A stretch of 64,000 nt of DNA from Heterobasidion occidentale (GCA_039111635.1 JBCAQO010000002.1:2232001-2296000), one strand, 5' to 3'; counted from the first letter of the stretch, positions 21,276 through 33,479 are shown. The notes: generated by a model not told the origin, from the sequence alone. Program-made: numbers and translations.

Positions 21276-23732
21276 TTATGCTGCTTTTGGATCGACTTGG
21301 CTCGTTTCATACGCCGCGTTGTGTATGCTGACACTTCTCCCGCTAGGGTCTGCAGCGCAGCCCCAGTCTCCCCGCGGAATCCACCTTTGCCAATAACGAT
21401 TAATATCAAACCTGTTCATGCACACTTTTTATTTGTTTGTGACGAGGACTTACCGGACGGCGGTCTGGGACGCAGCTTCGGACATGAAGAGGCCTGTGTC
21501 GCGACGGTGAGCAGTCGCCTTCGGGGTGGGAAGCTACGGCGGAGAAAGAACACACCATCGAAGATGTCGCGGATGTAGTAGCCCTCCTTCGTGTCGGGCA
21601 CATCCGACGCCCAGCGCTCGTGCCGCTTTTCAAAGACGTCGTCGGAAATGACGCTGTCGGCGTTGGCCTTCATTCTGCAGCGATGTGTCGGCGAGCAGTG
21701 AGCGGTGAGAAACGGACGCGCGGTGCGGCGACAGCGTACCCGTCTATCCAGGAGTAGCCGACGCCGTCTGAGAACTGCTCCTTCTGTCTCCACAGGATGG
21801 ACCGGGGCAGGTATGGCTGCGACGAATCAACAAGGTTTGGGTCAGCCATCATCATGCACTCGGACCGCGAAGACCCGGCGTCGAACCTTGCCGTTGGGGG
21901 CGATATCGAAGGCTTTGCGGATGATGTACTAAACGGTGCAGCTGCGTCAGAACCGCGCCCGCGCGCTCGAGGAGCAGACGGGAGCGCGAGGCCGACCTTT
22001 TCCATTTTAGGGCGGCCATCCTCGTCGACCTGTTGCGAGGCACCCTTGCTGAACATCTTCTCCTTAGCGTCGGTGTTCAAGGCAACGTCCAGGAAGGCCT
22101 TGTCGAGGAAGGGGACGCGCGCTTCGAGACCCCACGCCATCGTCGACCTGGAACGTCATTTGTTATCAGATGGACGAAGCAGCGAGCAAGGGACCGTCGT
22201 CACTTGTTGGCGCGCAGGCAGTCCGAGGTGTGCAAATTCTTGACACGACGAATGCATTCTTGATGGAACGATCTGCTGTCGGGTGCGGCGTGGAAGTAGA
22301 GGTAGCCTGCGGAAGGATGCTCTTCAGTATAGAACATCGTCGACCATAGATAGATAGAATTCCAACCTCCGAAGATCTCATCGCTCCCTTCACCACTGAG
22401 AACCATCTTCACGCCCATCGCCTTGATCTTTCGGCTCAGGAGATACATGGGCGTGCTAGCCCGGACGGTGGTGACATCATATGTCTCTAGGTGGTAAATG
22501 ACGTCTGGAATGGCATCCAGACCCTCCTGGACGGTGAATACATACTCATGGTGGACGGTGCCCAAGTAGTGGGCGACCTTGCGGGCAGCAATAAGATCAG
22601 GGGAGTTCTCGAGACCAATAGAGAAGGAGTGCAGCTGAGGCCAGGCAGCCAGCGTGGCTAATGCGAGGCGGAGTCTGTGAGCCAAAAAAACACCAAGAAA
22701 TGAAAATACAACCCACCTTCCTCAGTGACGTCTACAGAAGGGATGACGCCCCCTGGAGGCGACGCCGGACCGTTCTGGATCTCCTCCAACTTCTTTTTCC
22801 GCGCCTCATACTGTGCCAGTGCAACTTTCTCCGTCTCCCTCGCAGCAATAGCGGCGATTAAGCTACTATCCAACCCACCGCTCAACAGAACGCCGTAAGG
22901 AACCTCCGACATCAATCGTTTCCGCACTGCAGCCTCAAGGGTTTCGCGGAGAAGCGTGAGGTCGGCCTTGTTGGTCGGGATTGACGCGTCCGGTGCGTCC
23001 GAGTCGCCATCCCACCATGAAGGAGTGTAGTAACGCGTCGTAGAGTTGTCGTTGCTATCGTAGACGTGACCCGGGGGGAAAGTGATGATTTTGTCGCACT
23101 CATCCACGAGGGCCTTAAGCTCGGAGGCGAAGAAGACGGCACCCGGTCTCCGCGAGCTCCAACCTTGGTAGAGCGTGGTGATGCCGATGGGGTCGCGAGC
23201 GGCGATGATACGGGGAGGGGAAACAGACTCGTCGAGGAGGACGAAGGAGAACATGCCGTCTAGGAGGCCGCACAAGTCCGTGCCATGTTTCTTGTACTGT
23301 AGGCGAAGCACGACGTTTCAATCACGCGAAACTGATGAAGAGAGGAGATCGCGCACGAGAGGGAGGATGACCTCGCAGTCGGAGTGTGTCTTGAATTTAT
23401 AGTCAGAGCTGACGTAGTCTCAATTTTATGTGGTTGTAGATTTCTCCATTGACGGCGAGGATGAGTTTCCCGTCCTCGCTCACCAAAGGCTGAGCGCCGG
23501 TGTCTGCATGTCAAGAAAATGCATCGTCAAATATCTGCGGGCAGGCCTCGAGCATCAGTTACTCGCCGACACCGACGATGGCCAGACGTTCGTGAACGAG
23601 GCAAGACTGTTTCCCGACATAGCACCCGGACCAATCCGGACCACGATGGCGCTGCTTCTTGGACAGAGCGATGAACCGAGCTCTGTCGACGGAGGGTTTT
23701 TCAAGACCATGGACGGCAAAGATTCCACACAT
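21276..23732 (-). CDS. ASN1: asparagine synthetase (glutamine-hydrolysing)
   Basis: Class II cytosolic enzyme: aspartate + glutamine + ATP gives asparagine + glutamate + AMP + PPi. Start [18 protein letters not shown], where Cys2 is the glutaminase nucleophile. Further glutaminase blocks: [44 protein letters not shown]. Synthetase half: [18 protein letters not shown] (PP-loop), [51 protein letters not shown] and WIPRGDWGC near the C-terminus, ending TSQVDPKAA. The first intron (23504-23566) has a GC donor (GCGAGT), forced by frame through VGVDTGAQ. A frame discontinuity lies at about 23405-23430 between IYNHIKLR and [14 protein letters not shown] (one extra or two missing bases). All catalytic blocks are present. 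Confidence 0.93.
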
Positions 23733-25469
23733 CTTGGGTTGGGAGAGAAGGTTGTAAACAGACCAGCTCGACCCGTTCGAGTTTTCAATTCCTGCTCAAT
23801 GACTCGCCCAGCTTCGGCTCGGCCCGAGATAAGATAACTTGTCGAGTCTAGATCTTGAAGCCAGCTCAGTCAGAATCCGACGGTCGTCCGAAATACCAAT
23901 TAGCAAACAAACCTCGGAGACACGGCGAAGAGTTTGCGAAGAAAATCCCTAGAAGAGTGCTCATCCAAAAAATTCCTCCATTGTTGGTGGGAGTTGGTGG
24001 GAGTGTCAATCAACTGAGTGGAGGCTCATCATACGGATCGTAGTGAATATCTTCAAACGGAAATGTCAACATTTCAACACATTAACATAACAGATGTCTT
24101 GATGTTGAAATAGAAAGTTCACATCACATACTATGACCGAAGGGTGCACTCGAAGAGCAAGGCAGTTGATCCGACCAAACAGCACAGCAGATACCTATTC
24201 GAAGACGATAGCTTACAGGTGCAAGGGAGGCATCGCCAGAGCTCTTCAAACCGTCAATACCTGTGGGTAAATAGCGTATCTGCGAGCCTCTCCGAACGAG
24301 TTACACGGACGAATACAGATAGTCAAAGATACAACGCGTGCGCTGACTCGAATACAGAGAGGGAGCATTTTATGTTGACAAGCTTTCGTCCGAGTCTTCA
24401 ACATCTCAGACGGTCAGACCCTGAAGGAAAGCTCAACAAGCGCTATCATCCATGCTATAAAATGCAAATCGTGAAAACCGCACAACTTCCACATGGCCAG
24501 AGTCCGGTCTGATCTGAACACATCGATGAAGCGCGTGTATGATTCCATACACCGGATGGTGGCAGTGCCCGTCCAATACATCCACGTCCCTGCGTGCTAT
24601 GCATGTTGGAGTGCCAGTATGTGCCGAGAATCAAGAAAACATGCTTCGAGAAAGTGCTTCCAAGCCTATCCATAACGACATTTAATGTGAAGGACAACTC
24701 TCAAGCTGAGACCACGTCGACTGCGGAATGGTTATGGTCGAAGGCGATGATGTCCGCAAACGGGACTGGCTAGGACGCGTGTGCATGCCAAAGACACGGC
24801 GGCCAAGGCAAAGTGGCAAACTATCTGTCAATACAGGAAGCCGGCTAATCCAAGAGCATCGGTAGAGATGCAACGAATAAAGTTATGCAAAGCGTGAGCA
24901 CGGATCCTCATCCGTTCTACGCCTGACAGTGAAGCGGTCAACCATGAGAAACCGGGGAACAATTACGAGTATATGCTTGCTGATGGCGTGGGGTCAAACA
25001 CGGTCAGATACGGATATCCGGAGACCACGTCGGAGATTGAGGGAGAATCGCCGACGCTGTTGCCTTTGGAGTACATGAAGGAGACTAGCTGGAAACCAGC
25101 CATGGGTCCAGATGACTGCGGGTGAGTACTGCATGGCCGAACGGGCATACGAAGGGCAGCAATTGGGCTGTTATGGTCGGACAGATGTCGCCGCGTGCAC
25201 TGCTGAGTGCTCGCGCGCTCTGGAGGCGAAACGAGTGTCCAGGAACCACATGATATTGCGCATTGCGTAATAGGTACTGACACGCTCGGTATGGGCAAGT
25301 GGCGATTCTGCAGCCGCCAAAGGAGGTCGTCTGTTGTCTCAGACCAACTCACCGGCACCTCTGTGCTCGAACGCCTTGATCGGAGCGCTTCACTGTCGCT
25401 CACGCACGCCCACTACTCACGACCCCTCCATCTCTGTATTGTTTTTCTTTCCTTTGATACCATTCGGCG
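23733..25469. other. intergenic region between ASN1 and SSO1, no gene seen
   Basis: Divergent 1.7 kb region. Reading frames are short and unrelated to known families. It includes a GTTGGTGGGA tandem at about 23982-24002. It presumably holds the ASN1 and SSO1 promoters, but no core element is convincing. Confidence 0.5.
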
Positions 25470-26853
25470 ATGTCCAGAGACAGGCTTGCCGCGATGAGGG
25501 TGCGTTCATTTCTTGCTCGCCGGGCGCCATGTGTGTTGATTATATGTGTGTGAATAGGCCCAGCGGTTGCAGGGGCAGTCCCCCCAGAGTCCTCAGAGCC
25601 CTCCCGCTGCTCGAGGGGAGTATGAGATGACTGGGTTGCCGAACCAGGACGGCGTGGTGAATGGGAATGGTGCGAGGGTCAGTGTGCCCGCAAGTTCCGG
25701 AGGGGGGATGTCAGATTTTTACGCCGAAGTAATTTTCTCTCCTTCCTTGCCACGGTTTCGCGAGATCTCATCACGCCGTTGGGCTTTGCAGATCAACTCC
25801 CTCCAAGATGCGATCCGGGAATTCGACGCGAACGTCTCGAGAATATCGGACATGCATTCACGCTCGCTGAACGCCATGGACGATGCTCTCACGCAGCAGA
25901 ACGCCGCCGTCCTCGACGAGCTCGTCGCCAACACCAGGATGCTCAGCAACCAGCTGAGGAACCGCATCCAGGCTCTGGCGAAGCAGCCCACACCTCCTGG
26001 ACAAGACGCGCGGATACGACAAAATCAGGTAAGCTCGAACGTTGGTTGCAAGAATCCCATGGAAGGTCTGATGCTCGGGCACGCAGACGCAACTTGTGAG
26101 GACACGGTTTATGGAGGTTCTCCAACAGTATCAGGAAATGGAGCGGGATTACCGCGCGAGGTATCGGCAACGGGTAGAGCGACAGTTTAAAATTGGTATG
26201 TGACGGCCGTGAGAACCAGCTACGTTTTACCAACCTCGAGAGCTCTTTAGTGAAGCCCGACGCGACCCCTGAGGAAATATCGGCAGTCGTCGATGACGAT
26301 GACGGGCAAGGTGGTCAAGTTTTCGCACAAGCGGCAAGTCGTCCCTCTCGCTTATTTGGATGCCTGAGCTGATATATCTCGCTCTGGCCGCCCAGTTGAC
26401 CTCCACGACGCGCTACCGCGAGTCGAGGCTCGCTTACAACGAGGTACAAGAGCGGCATCAAGACATTCGCAAAATCGAAAACACCCTTGCTGAGCTCGCG
26501 ACATTGTTCAACGACGTTAGTTACGCCATCCTGCGACGTGCTATATTTGTCTGACGTCTCCCTTCTACTTTTATTTTAGATGGACACTCTTGTTCTTCAG
26601 CAGGGAGAAGCCATCGACCAGATTGAGCAGTCTGCCACTCGAGTCGAGCATGACACAGAACAGGGGTACGTCGTCGTTTGACAGCGACCATGGCAGCAGA
26701 AGCTTATCCTCTTGTCCTAGGCTGAAACAGACAGAAATAGCGGTCAAGCATGCGCGCTCGGCGCGCAAAAAGCGCTGGATCTGCTTCTTCATCTTTCTGC
26801 TCGTCATCGCCATCCTTGCCATCGTTCTCGGTGTTGTGTTTGGCAAGAAGTGA
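25470..26853 (+). CDS. SSO1: plasma-membrane syntaxin (Sso1/2-type t-SNARE)
   Basis: Qa-SNARE that pairs with Sec9 and Snc for exocytic vesicle fusion. The start exon is ten codons (MSRDRLAAMR), then an intron at 25500-25557. A disordered N-terminus (QGQSPQSPQSPP) precedes the Habc helices (NSLQDAIREFDANVSRIS; DDALTQQNAAVLDELV; EVLQQYQEMERDYRARYRQR). The SNARE motif runs from RHQDIRKIENTLAELATLFN through MDTLVLQQGEAIDQIEQSA to ARKKRWICFF. A single C-terminal anchor (FFIFLLVIAILAIVLGVVF) ends GKK. About seven exons. The Gln of the ionic layer is expected within TLVLQQGEAIDQ. Normal length for the family and no defects seen. Confidence 0.92.
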
Positions 26854-27264
26854 AGAGGTTTCTAACAGCGCTCGTGACTCGTGTTCACAACGGAATTGGT
26901 TCATCTATCGTCTATGCCTGGATACTATGTCGGACGCCATTCTTCTACTTAGCTTTAATTTCTGGATCTCTGCTTCATGTAGTGCTCTTTTTAATTATTT
27001 TATTTGACGACTTTGAAGACGAGGGCCATAGGGGACACTGCCAAATCGTCTTCGAGTATTTTGGCACATTCGCTTTTGTCATACTGTCCTTTTCTGAGGA
27101 TTCTCATGAAAAAAGCCAAGTGCACGGGGAAGAACGGAGCGTGCTGACGGGGTGTTATGACGTGGGACGCGGGCGGCATGAGACGGCATCCACTTAGCGC
27201 GGACAGTCTGAGTCCTCGAGCTCCCTTCCTCCCTCACGTCCACCTCCTTCCTTTGTGTCCCGTC
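26854..27264. other. intergenic SSO1-PIS1
   Basis: About 410 bp between two tandem genes. T-rich 3' flank of SSO1, then a C/T-rich leader before the PIS1 ATG. No gene seen. Confidence 0.6.
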
Positions 27265-28304
27265 ATGTCAGGAAAACAGCCCATCCAGCGTCGCCGCAGA
27301 CACTCGGACGTCGTCGACCCAAAGCAAGCCGTCGATCTCGCCACAGCACAGACCTACTCCGAGAATGTCTTTCTCTTCGTGCCCAACCTTATCGGTATGT
27401 TCTCCTGGGGTTTCATGAGCAGCAGCGCGCCCCGCTTACTCTTTTCCCCTTTGCCGCCCAGGCTACTCGCGGATCCTCCTGGCTGCTGTCGCGCTGCATT
27501 TCATGAACTACCATCCGAAGTACTGCACGCTCGCGTACTGCATCTCCTGTCTGTTGGATGCCGTGGACGGCATGGCCGCGCGGGCGCTGGGCCAAACCTC
27601 AAAATTCGGTGCCGTCTTGGATATGGTCACCGACAGGTGCGTTGTTGGCTGCCGCGCGGCGCGGGTCGCGTCGCAGGACTGACAGAGGGGACGTTGAACG
27701 CGCAGATGCACCACGTCGTGTCTCCTATGCTATCTGGCCTCCGTATACCCAGATTTCGCCCTCTTCTTCCAGTTCCTGATCGCTCTGGATTTCGCGAGCC
27801 ACTATATGCACATGTACAGGTAACGGAGTCGCTCGGTCTATATCCGTTCATCGCCCCTGACCTGACCTCCCGCACCTTCCGCCAGCTCGCTCGTCACGGG
27901 CTCCCGCAGCCACAAGCTCGTCACGAGCGACGTGAGCCGGATTCTATGGCTGTACTATAACGATTCCGTGAGTCCCGCGCGCGCCGCCGACCGTCACACG
28001 ACCGGGCTGACCTGACCCGACCGCGGCCAGCGGACGCTGTTCGTGATCTGCGCGGGCAACGAGATGTTCTTCGTCGCGCTCTACCTGATGAAGTGGGTGC
28101 AGACGCCGATCGGGCTCGCGCACCCGCTCGTGCAGGACCTGACGTGGCCACCAGCTGATCGCGATCCCGACGGGGATCATCTCGTTCATCAAGAACATCA
28201 TCAACGTCGTGCAGCTGTGGAAGGCGTCGAAGATCCTGGTGGGGGTGGACCTCGCGGAGCGGAAGCAGGCGCGGGAGGAGGGGTTGAAGAGCAAGGCGTC
28301 GTAG
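27265..28304 (+). CDS. PIS1: phosphatidylinositol synthase (CDP-DAG:inositol transferase)
   Basis: ER-membrane enzyme that makes phosphatidylinositol from CDP-diacylglycerol and myo-inositol. Start MSGKQPIQRRRRHSDVVDPK. The CDP-alcohol phosphatidyltransferase signature D-x2-DG-x2-AR-x8-G-x3-D-x3-D is complete, from DAVDGMAARALG to MVTD. Membrane segments: YSRILLAAVALHFMNYH, CLLCYLASVYPDFALFFQFL, LFVICAGNEMFFVALYLM and a C-terminal IISFIKNIINVVQLW. The tail KASKILVGVDLAERKQ is typical of the family. Introns fall after NLIG, DR, MY and NDS. Near 28145-28153 (TGGCCACCAG) the frame must shift (one base too many or two too few) to reach the conserved C-terminus, which stops at 28302-28304. Otherwise intact. 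Confidence 0.9.
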
Positions 28305-28561
28305 TCGAGGGTCGTCGGTGCTTGTGTGCGGAGTGTGAGCGTGCGTTGGTGATTGCCGTGGCCGAGGGCGTCAAGTTTCTACATATGAACCTCATTATTG
28401 CATACTCTACATGCTGGTTGGCCGACTGTGATATTCCGTACTAATTAGACATTTCTACTGGGGGAGTGATTTGGAAGTCAGCGTGGGTGAGAAAGTTGAG
28501 TCAGCGAGTTTTGGGCGGGGCTGAAGATGTGCTCGAGAGAACCGACGAGCGAGGCGGATAT

Positions 28562-31500
28562 ATGCGCTCCCAATTTCTTCTGCGCAGGGCCCGTCTGCAG
28601 CTCAGAAGGTCCTCAACATCCCCCATCCGCGCCCTCCTTCCTACTCGAATCCCGCATACTATCCGAGGAAGGACACCCCTCCCAGAAACACCCGTGTGTA
28701 CAGGCGTGCATCTTCCTCCAGCGCACCTCCCTCGCCTTCCATCGACCCTCCACCCCCCAATGGCGAAGAACGCCCTTCAGACGACTCGGTCGCGCCGTCC
28801 AAGGCAAAGTCGTCGACGACAGCCCCAGACGAGCCCCCGCTCCCGCCTCGGCTGCCCAGCGACCTAAATGTCTTGTGGACGCCCGAATCTCTCGCCGAAC
28901 CTGCTAACTCGACTGTTCTCCCGCCCCCAGAAATATACGAGGAGGCTCTTAACAACCTATGGATCACTCTCCATCCCCAGACGCAGCACAAGGCCGCGTA
29001 CACCTCCGTCTCGGGCCCTCCGGTGGAGCCGACCCTTGCGCTCTACTGCCCGATCGAAGGAGGCGATTACATCGTCGACGAGACCGTCCGCGAGATGGCA
29101 CGCCAGACCAAGGCCGACGTCGTCGTCCTGGATGCCGTCCAGCTCGCCGCTGGGGAGTACGGCCACTTCGGACCATGTGAGTCGTGGGCATCCTTGCAGG
29201 CATGCGCGTGCTGACAGATGCATGCCTCGCACGTTCAAGCTGCCAGTTGCCTGCAGTTCTCCCCGAACCCCCTCCATTTCGCCTCTCCCTCCCCCGCTCC
29301 CGCGCGCCCTGCGCGACTCGAGTCTTTCTACGAGGACGATGAGACGTCCGACATGTCTCCGATGGGCATCCCATCGCAGATGACCTTCCAGATCATGACG
29401 CCCTCCCGCGCCGCTCGCGCCGCCGCGACCTCCCCCGCCCGTGGAAAATCCGCAGCCATGCGTGAATTTTTCGACAGCCTCGTCAGCATGCCCGGTCCAG
29501 ACACCCCGGGCTCGTCGTCCTCCCGCAGGCCGCGCATCGTCTACGTCCGCGACTTTGGCACGCTGTCCGCCTCGTCCGCCTCTTGGTATCCCGCGCTCGT
29601 GGCCGCTGTCCGCCAGCGGCGCCAGGGCGCCCTCGTCAACCCCTCCGGTCCAGTGGCCAACCCCGTGACGATCGTGTTCGGCATCGCACCGCCCATCGCC
29701 GAGCCCCCGTCCACGTCCGTGCCCAACCTCGGCGGGCAGGGCATCGTCAATCTCCTCATGAGCAGGAGCTCACCCTCCGCCGCCAGCGCGCCCGCGCGCG
29801 CCCAGGCAAGTCCGACTGGAGCGAGGACGAGGCGGCGCAAAAGTCGAGGGAAAAGCGGCTGCGCGAGCGCCTGCGCAAGTGGGAGAAGGGGGACGCGGCG
29901 CTGTACGCTGACCTGCCGAAGCTCTCCGTCGGGCAGGACCAGGGCGGCGACGAGCGCAGCGGGCTGGGCGGCACGCCGGGCGTCGTCGTGATCGGTGGGC
30001 CTCCCTCGTTCAGCAGGTTCTTGGACTCTGGCATCGTCGGGCGGGCGGGCTCGAGGCCAAGTGGGCCGTCGGAGTCGCCAAAGCAGTCGCCCTTTTTCCG
30101 GACTTCGATACTGGTGCCTACGCTCCGGTCGGCGTCTCAGGAGCAGGCGTGTCGGATGACTCGACGGAGGGAGATCAACGAGTTGACGATGCGGATGGGC
30201 GTGGGTGCCGTCGGCGGCGTGCTCTACCGGACGGACGACTTGCCGGACGAGCCCTCTACGGACGGTGAGGCGGTAGGCGAAAAGTCTCCCAGCGATCCCG
30301 ACGCCAAGAGGATGTGGGAGGACTGGGGAAACCGCATCGAGAACTGGTCCGCTGTGAAGCAGATCGCGGATCAAGCAGTTGGGAACATGATCTCACAAGG
30401 CTCGACGGCAAAATCTGGCACTCTCGATAGAGTTGTTGTTGGGTGGGGCGATATACATAGAGCTTGGGCTGCTCAACGGACTTCACATGATATTCGGAAG
30501 GCGTGGATGCAGAAGTCTTATGTCAAGTCGCCCCGGGAACAAGAGGAGGCGGACGAAGACGGGGACGAGGGCAAGACGGCCGAAGGTACGGACGAGGTCG
30601 TCGAACGCCTCAAGCAGGATCCCGAGCTCGATTCTCATCAGCAGGAGTTGTTGGGATGCATCGTCGACGCAGGCGAGTGCCTCGACGTGCTCGTTCGTCG
30701 TTCATGCGCGCTGATATCCTTTCTATAGCATCTATGCCGACGTCTTTCAGCCAAGTGCATCTTCCTACGCATACCATCGATGCCGTACGGACGATGGTAT
30801 CGCTACCGCTTTTGCATCCCTCCGCGTTCCAGCACGGTATCTTAAAGGAGCACGGCATGACCGGGTGTCTGCTCTTCGGACCCCCAGGAACCGGCAAGAC
30901 GCTCGTCGTTCGAGCCCTTGCGAAGGAGGCTGGATGCCGGATGCTCGCCATCTCGCCCTCGGACGTCATGGACATGGTGAGATTGAGTCCGCTCGTTCGT
31001 CGCACAGGTTCTCACGTGATCATCAATAGTACGTCGGCGAGGGCGAGAAACTCGTGCGTGCTGTCTTCGCGCTGGCTCGGCAGCTGTCGCCGTGTGTGGT
31101 CTTCATCGACGAGATCGACGCCCTCTTCGGCGCGCGCTCCTCTGCGCGCGCGTCTGGTGGGGCCATCGCGCACAGAGGCGTCATCACGCAGTTCATGCAG
31201 GAGATGGACGGTCTGAGGTCATCCAGGGAGGACAACGTCATCGTCATCGGTGCGACGAACAGACCGTTCGATCTCGATGACGCCGTGCTCCGGCGGTTGC
31301 CCCGCCGGCTGTTGGTGGACCTTCCTGGCGAGAAGGAGCGCGAGGAGATCCTCAAGATCCTCCTGCGTGACGAGTCGCTTGCGTCGGACATTGATTTGAA
31401 GGCGCTCGCGCAGCTGACTGGGAGCTTCTCGGGCTCGGATCTGAAACGTGAGTGGCCAGTGGGACTGATTGTATTTTTATATTTTGCTGATACTCTGATG

Positions 31501-31982
31501 TCGTAGATCTATGCGTTGCTGCAGCTCTGGATGCTGTGAAAGAGAATGTCGTCGTTCCGTGGGCACTGACATCGCAGGCCGGACCTGTTCAAACGTCGCC
31601 GGACAAAGTGCCCGAGAGTGCCTCCACTACCGTGGCTGACGTGAAGGAGACGGAGCCTAATACTGATGATGGGGCGAAGGATGCGTCGCCAACGCTTGCA
31701 GCACCGGCCGAAGCCCCGCCCCTTGCGTCCAGTCGCATCCTCCATCTCCACAATTTCACAAAGGCCCTGAAGGAGATCACACCCTCCTCTTCCGAGTCTC
31801 TCGGCAGCCTGGCCGATCTTCGCAAGTGGAACGAAGAGTTCGGCGAGGGGCGCAAACATCGCAAGAGGCAGGTCTGGGGCAAGGATCGGTTCGGGTTCTC
31901 ACACCGTCTGGCCGAGCCTCCGTTAGAGGAAGGCAAGGTGGCTGCGCCTGGCAGTGTACAGGGTATGGGTCCGAGTGTATGA
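28562..31982 (+). CDS. long mitochondrial AAA ATPase, Msp1/ATAD1-like ATPase domain
   Basis: Start MRSQFLLRRARLQLRRSSTS, a clear amphipathic mitochondrial presequence (many Arg, no acids). About 600 residues without a known domain follow, including NVLWTPESLAEPAN, LALYCPIEGGDYIVDETVRE and REKRLRERLRKWEKGDAALY. Then a meiotic-clade AAA module: HLPTHTIDAVRTMVSLPLLH, Walker A FGPPGTGKT, pore region MYVGEGEKLVR, Walker B VVFIDEIDALFG, and the second region of homology GATNRPFDLDDAVLRRLPRR. The ATPase part matches Msp1/ATAD1, but there is no N-terminal membrane anchor. One intron (30673-30728) has a GC donor (GCGAGT). Frame breaks repaired by one extra base lie at 28691-28693 (CCC) and within 29758-29815. 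Matrix location is inferred; substrate unknown. Confidence 0.8.
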
Positions 31983-32031
31983 TTGAGATTGTAATACATT
32001 AGTACCGAGATAGACTCAATCTTCGTGACTT

Positions 32032-33479
32032 TTAATTTTTCCGCCTGCTCCTCCTGGCTGAGGCTGGCGGAGGATTGTCTTCTTCATCGACCTCCATCGA
32101 CTCGTCTACTTGAGATGCACTGTAGATATCGTATATATAAGCTTTTACACGTCGAGGAGGCATTTGAACTAGAGACGGACCTCGGTGCTTTGACGCGACT
32201 GCGCCCGTTCCTTCCATTTGGCTGCGACTGTGTTGGTTCGGGATCGTCTTGGGTCGCATTCGCTTCCACTTCCATCTCTTGACTATCGTCCGCCGCAAAA
32301 CTCTGGCTCGGCTCTCCCTCTCCCTCCTCCTCGTCGCTTCCCGCGACAGATTTTCTCCTCCGCTCCTTCCTCTTCGCGTCGTCCGCGCCGGCAGCCTTCT
32401 CCCCGACGAACAGCAGCTTCTTCTCGTTGGCGGACCAGTCGGCGTTGCAGGTGGGGCACTTGTGCTTGCTCTTGCGGTAGTTTGTGAAGCAGTGGTCGTG
32501 CAGGCGCGCCTTGCAGTTCGCGGTGAAGCAGCCTATGCCGCGCGTGACGATCTGCGTGGCGCGTGCATGGAGCGGGTTAGCGCGTCGTCTTTTCTGGAGG
32601 ATGGGACATAGGGACGAGGCGCACCTCGAAGCAGACAGTGCATTCGATCACTTCGTCTGCGTATGTCGATTTGATGTACGGCTGGAGCTCGAGCAGCGTG
32701 CGCGTCGAGAGGGAGTACCGGCCGCGGCTGCTCCGCCGCGTCGGGTCGGGTCAGTGGTCAGTGCTGTGTATGCGTGTGGATCGCGGGGACTGGGGCGACG
32801 CACAGGCTTTTGTTCAGCCATCCCTTCGCGACGAAGCTCGCGAGCACGATCTCGGCCTGCGTCTTCGTCATGCTCGACTTGAGCGCGGCGGTCTCGCGCA
32901 GCGCCGCGAGGGACGACACCGAGTACGACTCGTTCGGCGCGAGCATGATCCGCTCGACCTGTGTGTCGAGAAAGACAGCGCGTCAGGTGCGTGGCGACGG
33001 GCGAGCAGATGAGAGCGGAATTTACGAGGGCCTTGAAGTAGGCGATTTCGACCGGTGAGTATTCGGTTGCTATCTGCGCGAGCTCGTCTCCCTTGCGGTT
33101 GACCTTTTATATGCGGCGAAGATATAAGCGGGTGGGGAGAATGATGAGGGAACGGGTTAGTTACCAGTGCACACATTGGCCTCCCGGTGATTTCGTCGTG
33201 GAGGAACGCCAGTTCCAGGTCGAGCGGGTTCAGCGCATTGTTAACCGATATTATGAACGCGTCGTAGTTGCTGTTGATGTTCAGGGTATCATCCGCAGCT
33301 AATACCGCCAGACATAGGCAGCTTAAATCGTGGGGCGGAAAAGACTGGCCAGAACGAAGCCTACCTCGGACAGCCGCGATGCATCTGGCTACCAAAATTT
33401 CTGTCAGCTCTTTCGAAAGGTACCTGCGGGATAGGACGGCCTGGATGAAGAGCTTTTGGGCGTCGTCGCGAGAGGGCAT
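32032..33479 (-). CDS. NSE1: Nse1, RING subunit of the SMC5/6 complex
   Basis: Non-SMC element 1, which with Nse3 and Nse4 binds the Smc5/6 heads and acts in DNA repair. Start MPSRDDAQKLFIQAVLSRRY (no in-frame ATG further upstream). The winged-helix part carries DEITGRPMCALVNRKGDELA, IATEYSPVEIAYFKALVEQI and SYSVSSLAALRETAALKS. A variant RING follows: CTVCFEIVTRGIGCFTANC, ARLHDHCF and KCPTC. An acidic, phosphorylation-prone C-terminal tail ends RRSRRKN if a very short intron at 32120-32150 (31 nt, GT..AG) is spliced. Without it the protein stops at 32084 as RRVDGGR. The gene converges on the AAA ATPase with only about 50 bp between stop codons. Identity is strong; the 3' end is uncertain. Confidence 0.85.
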
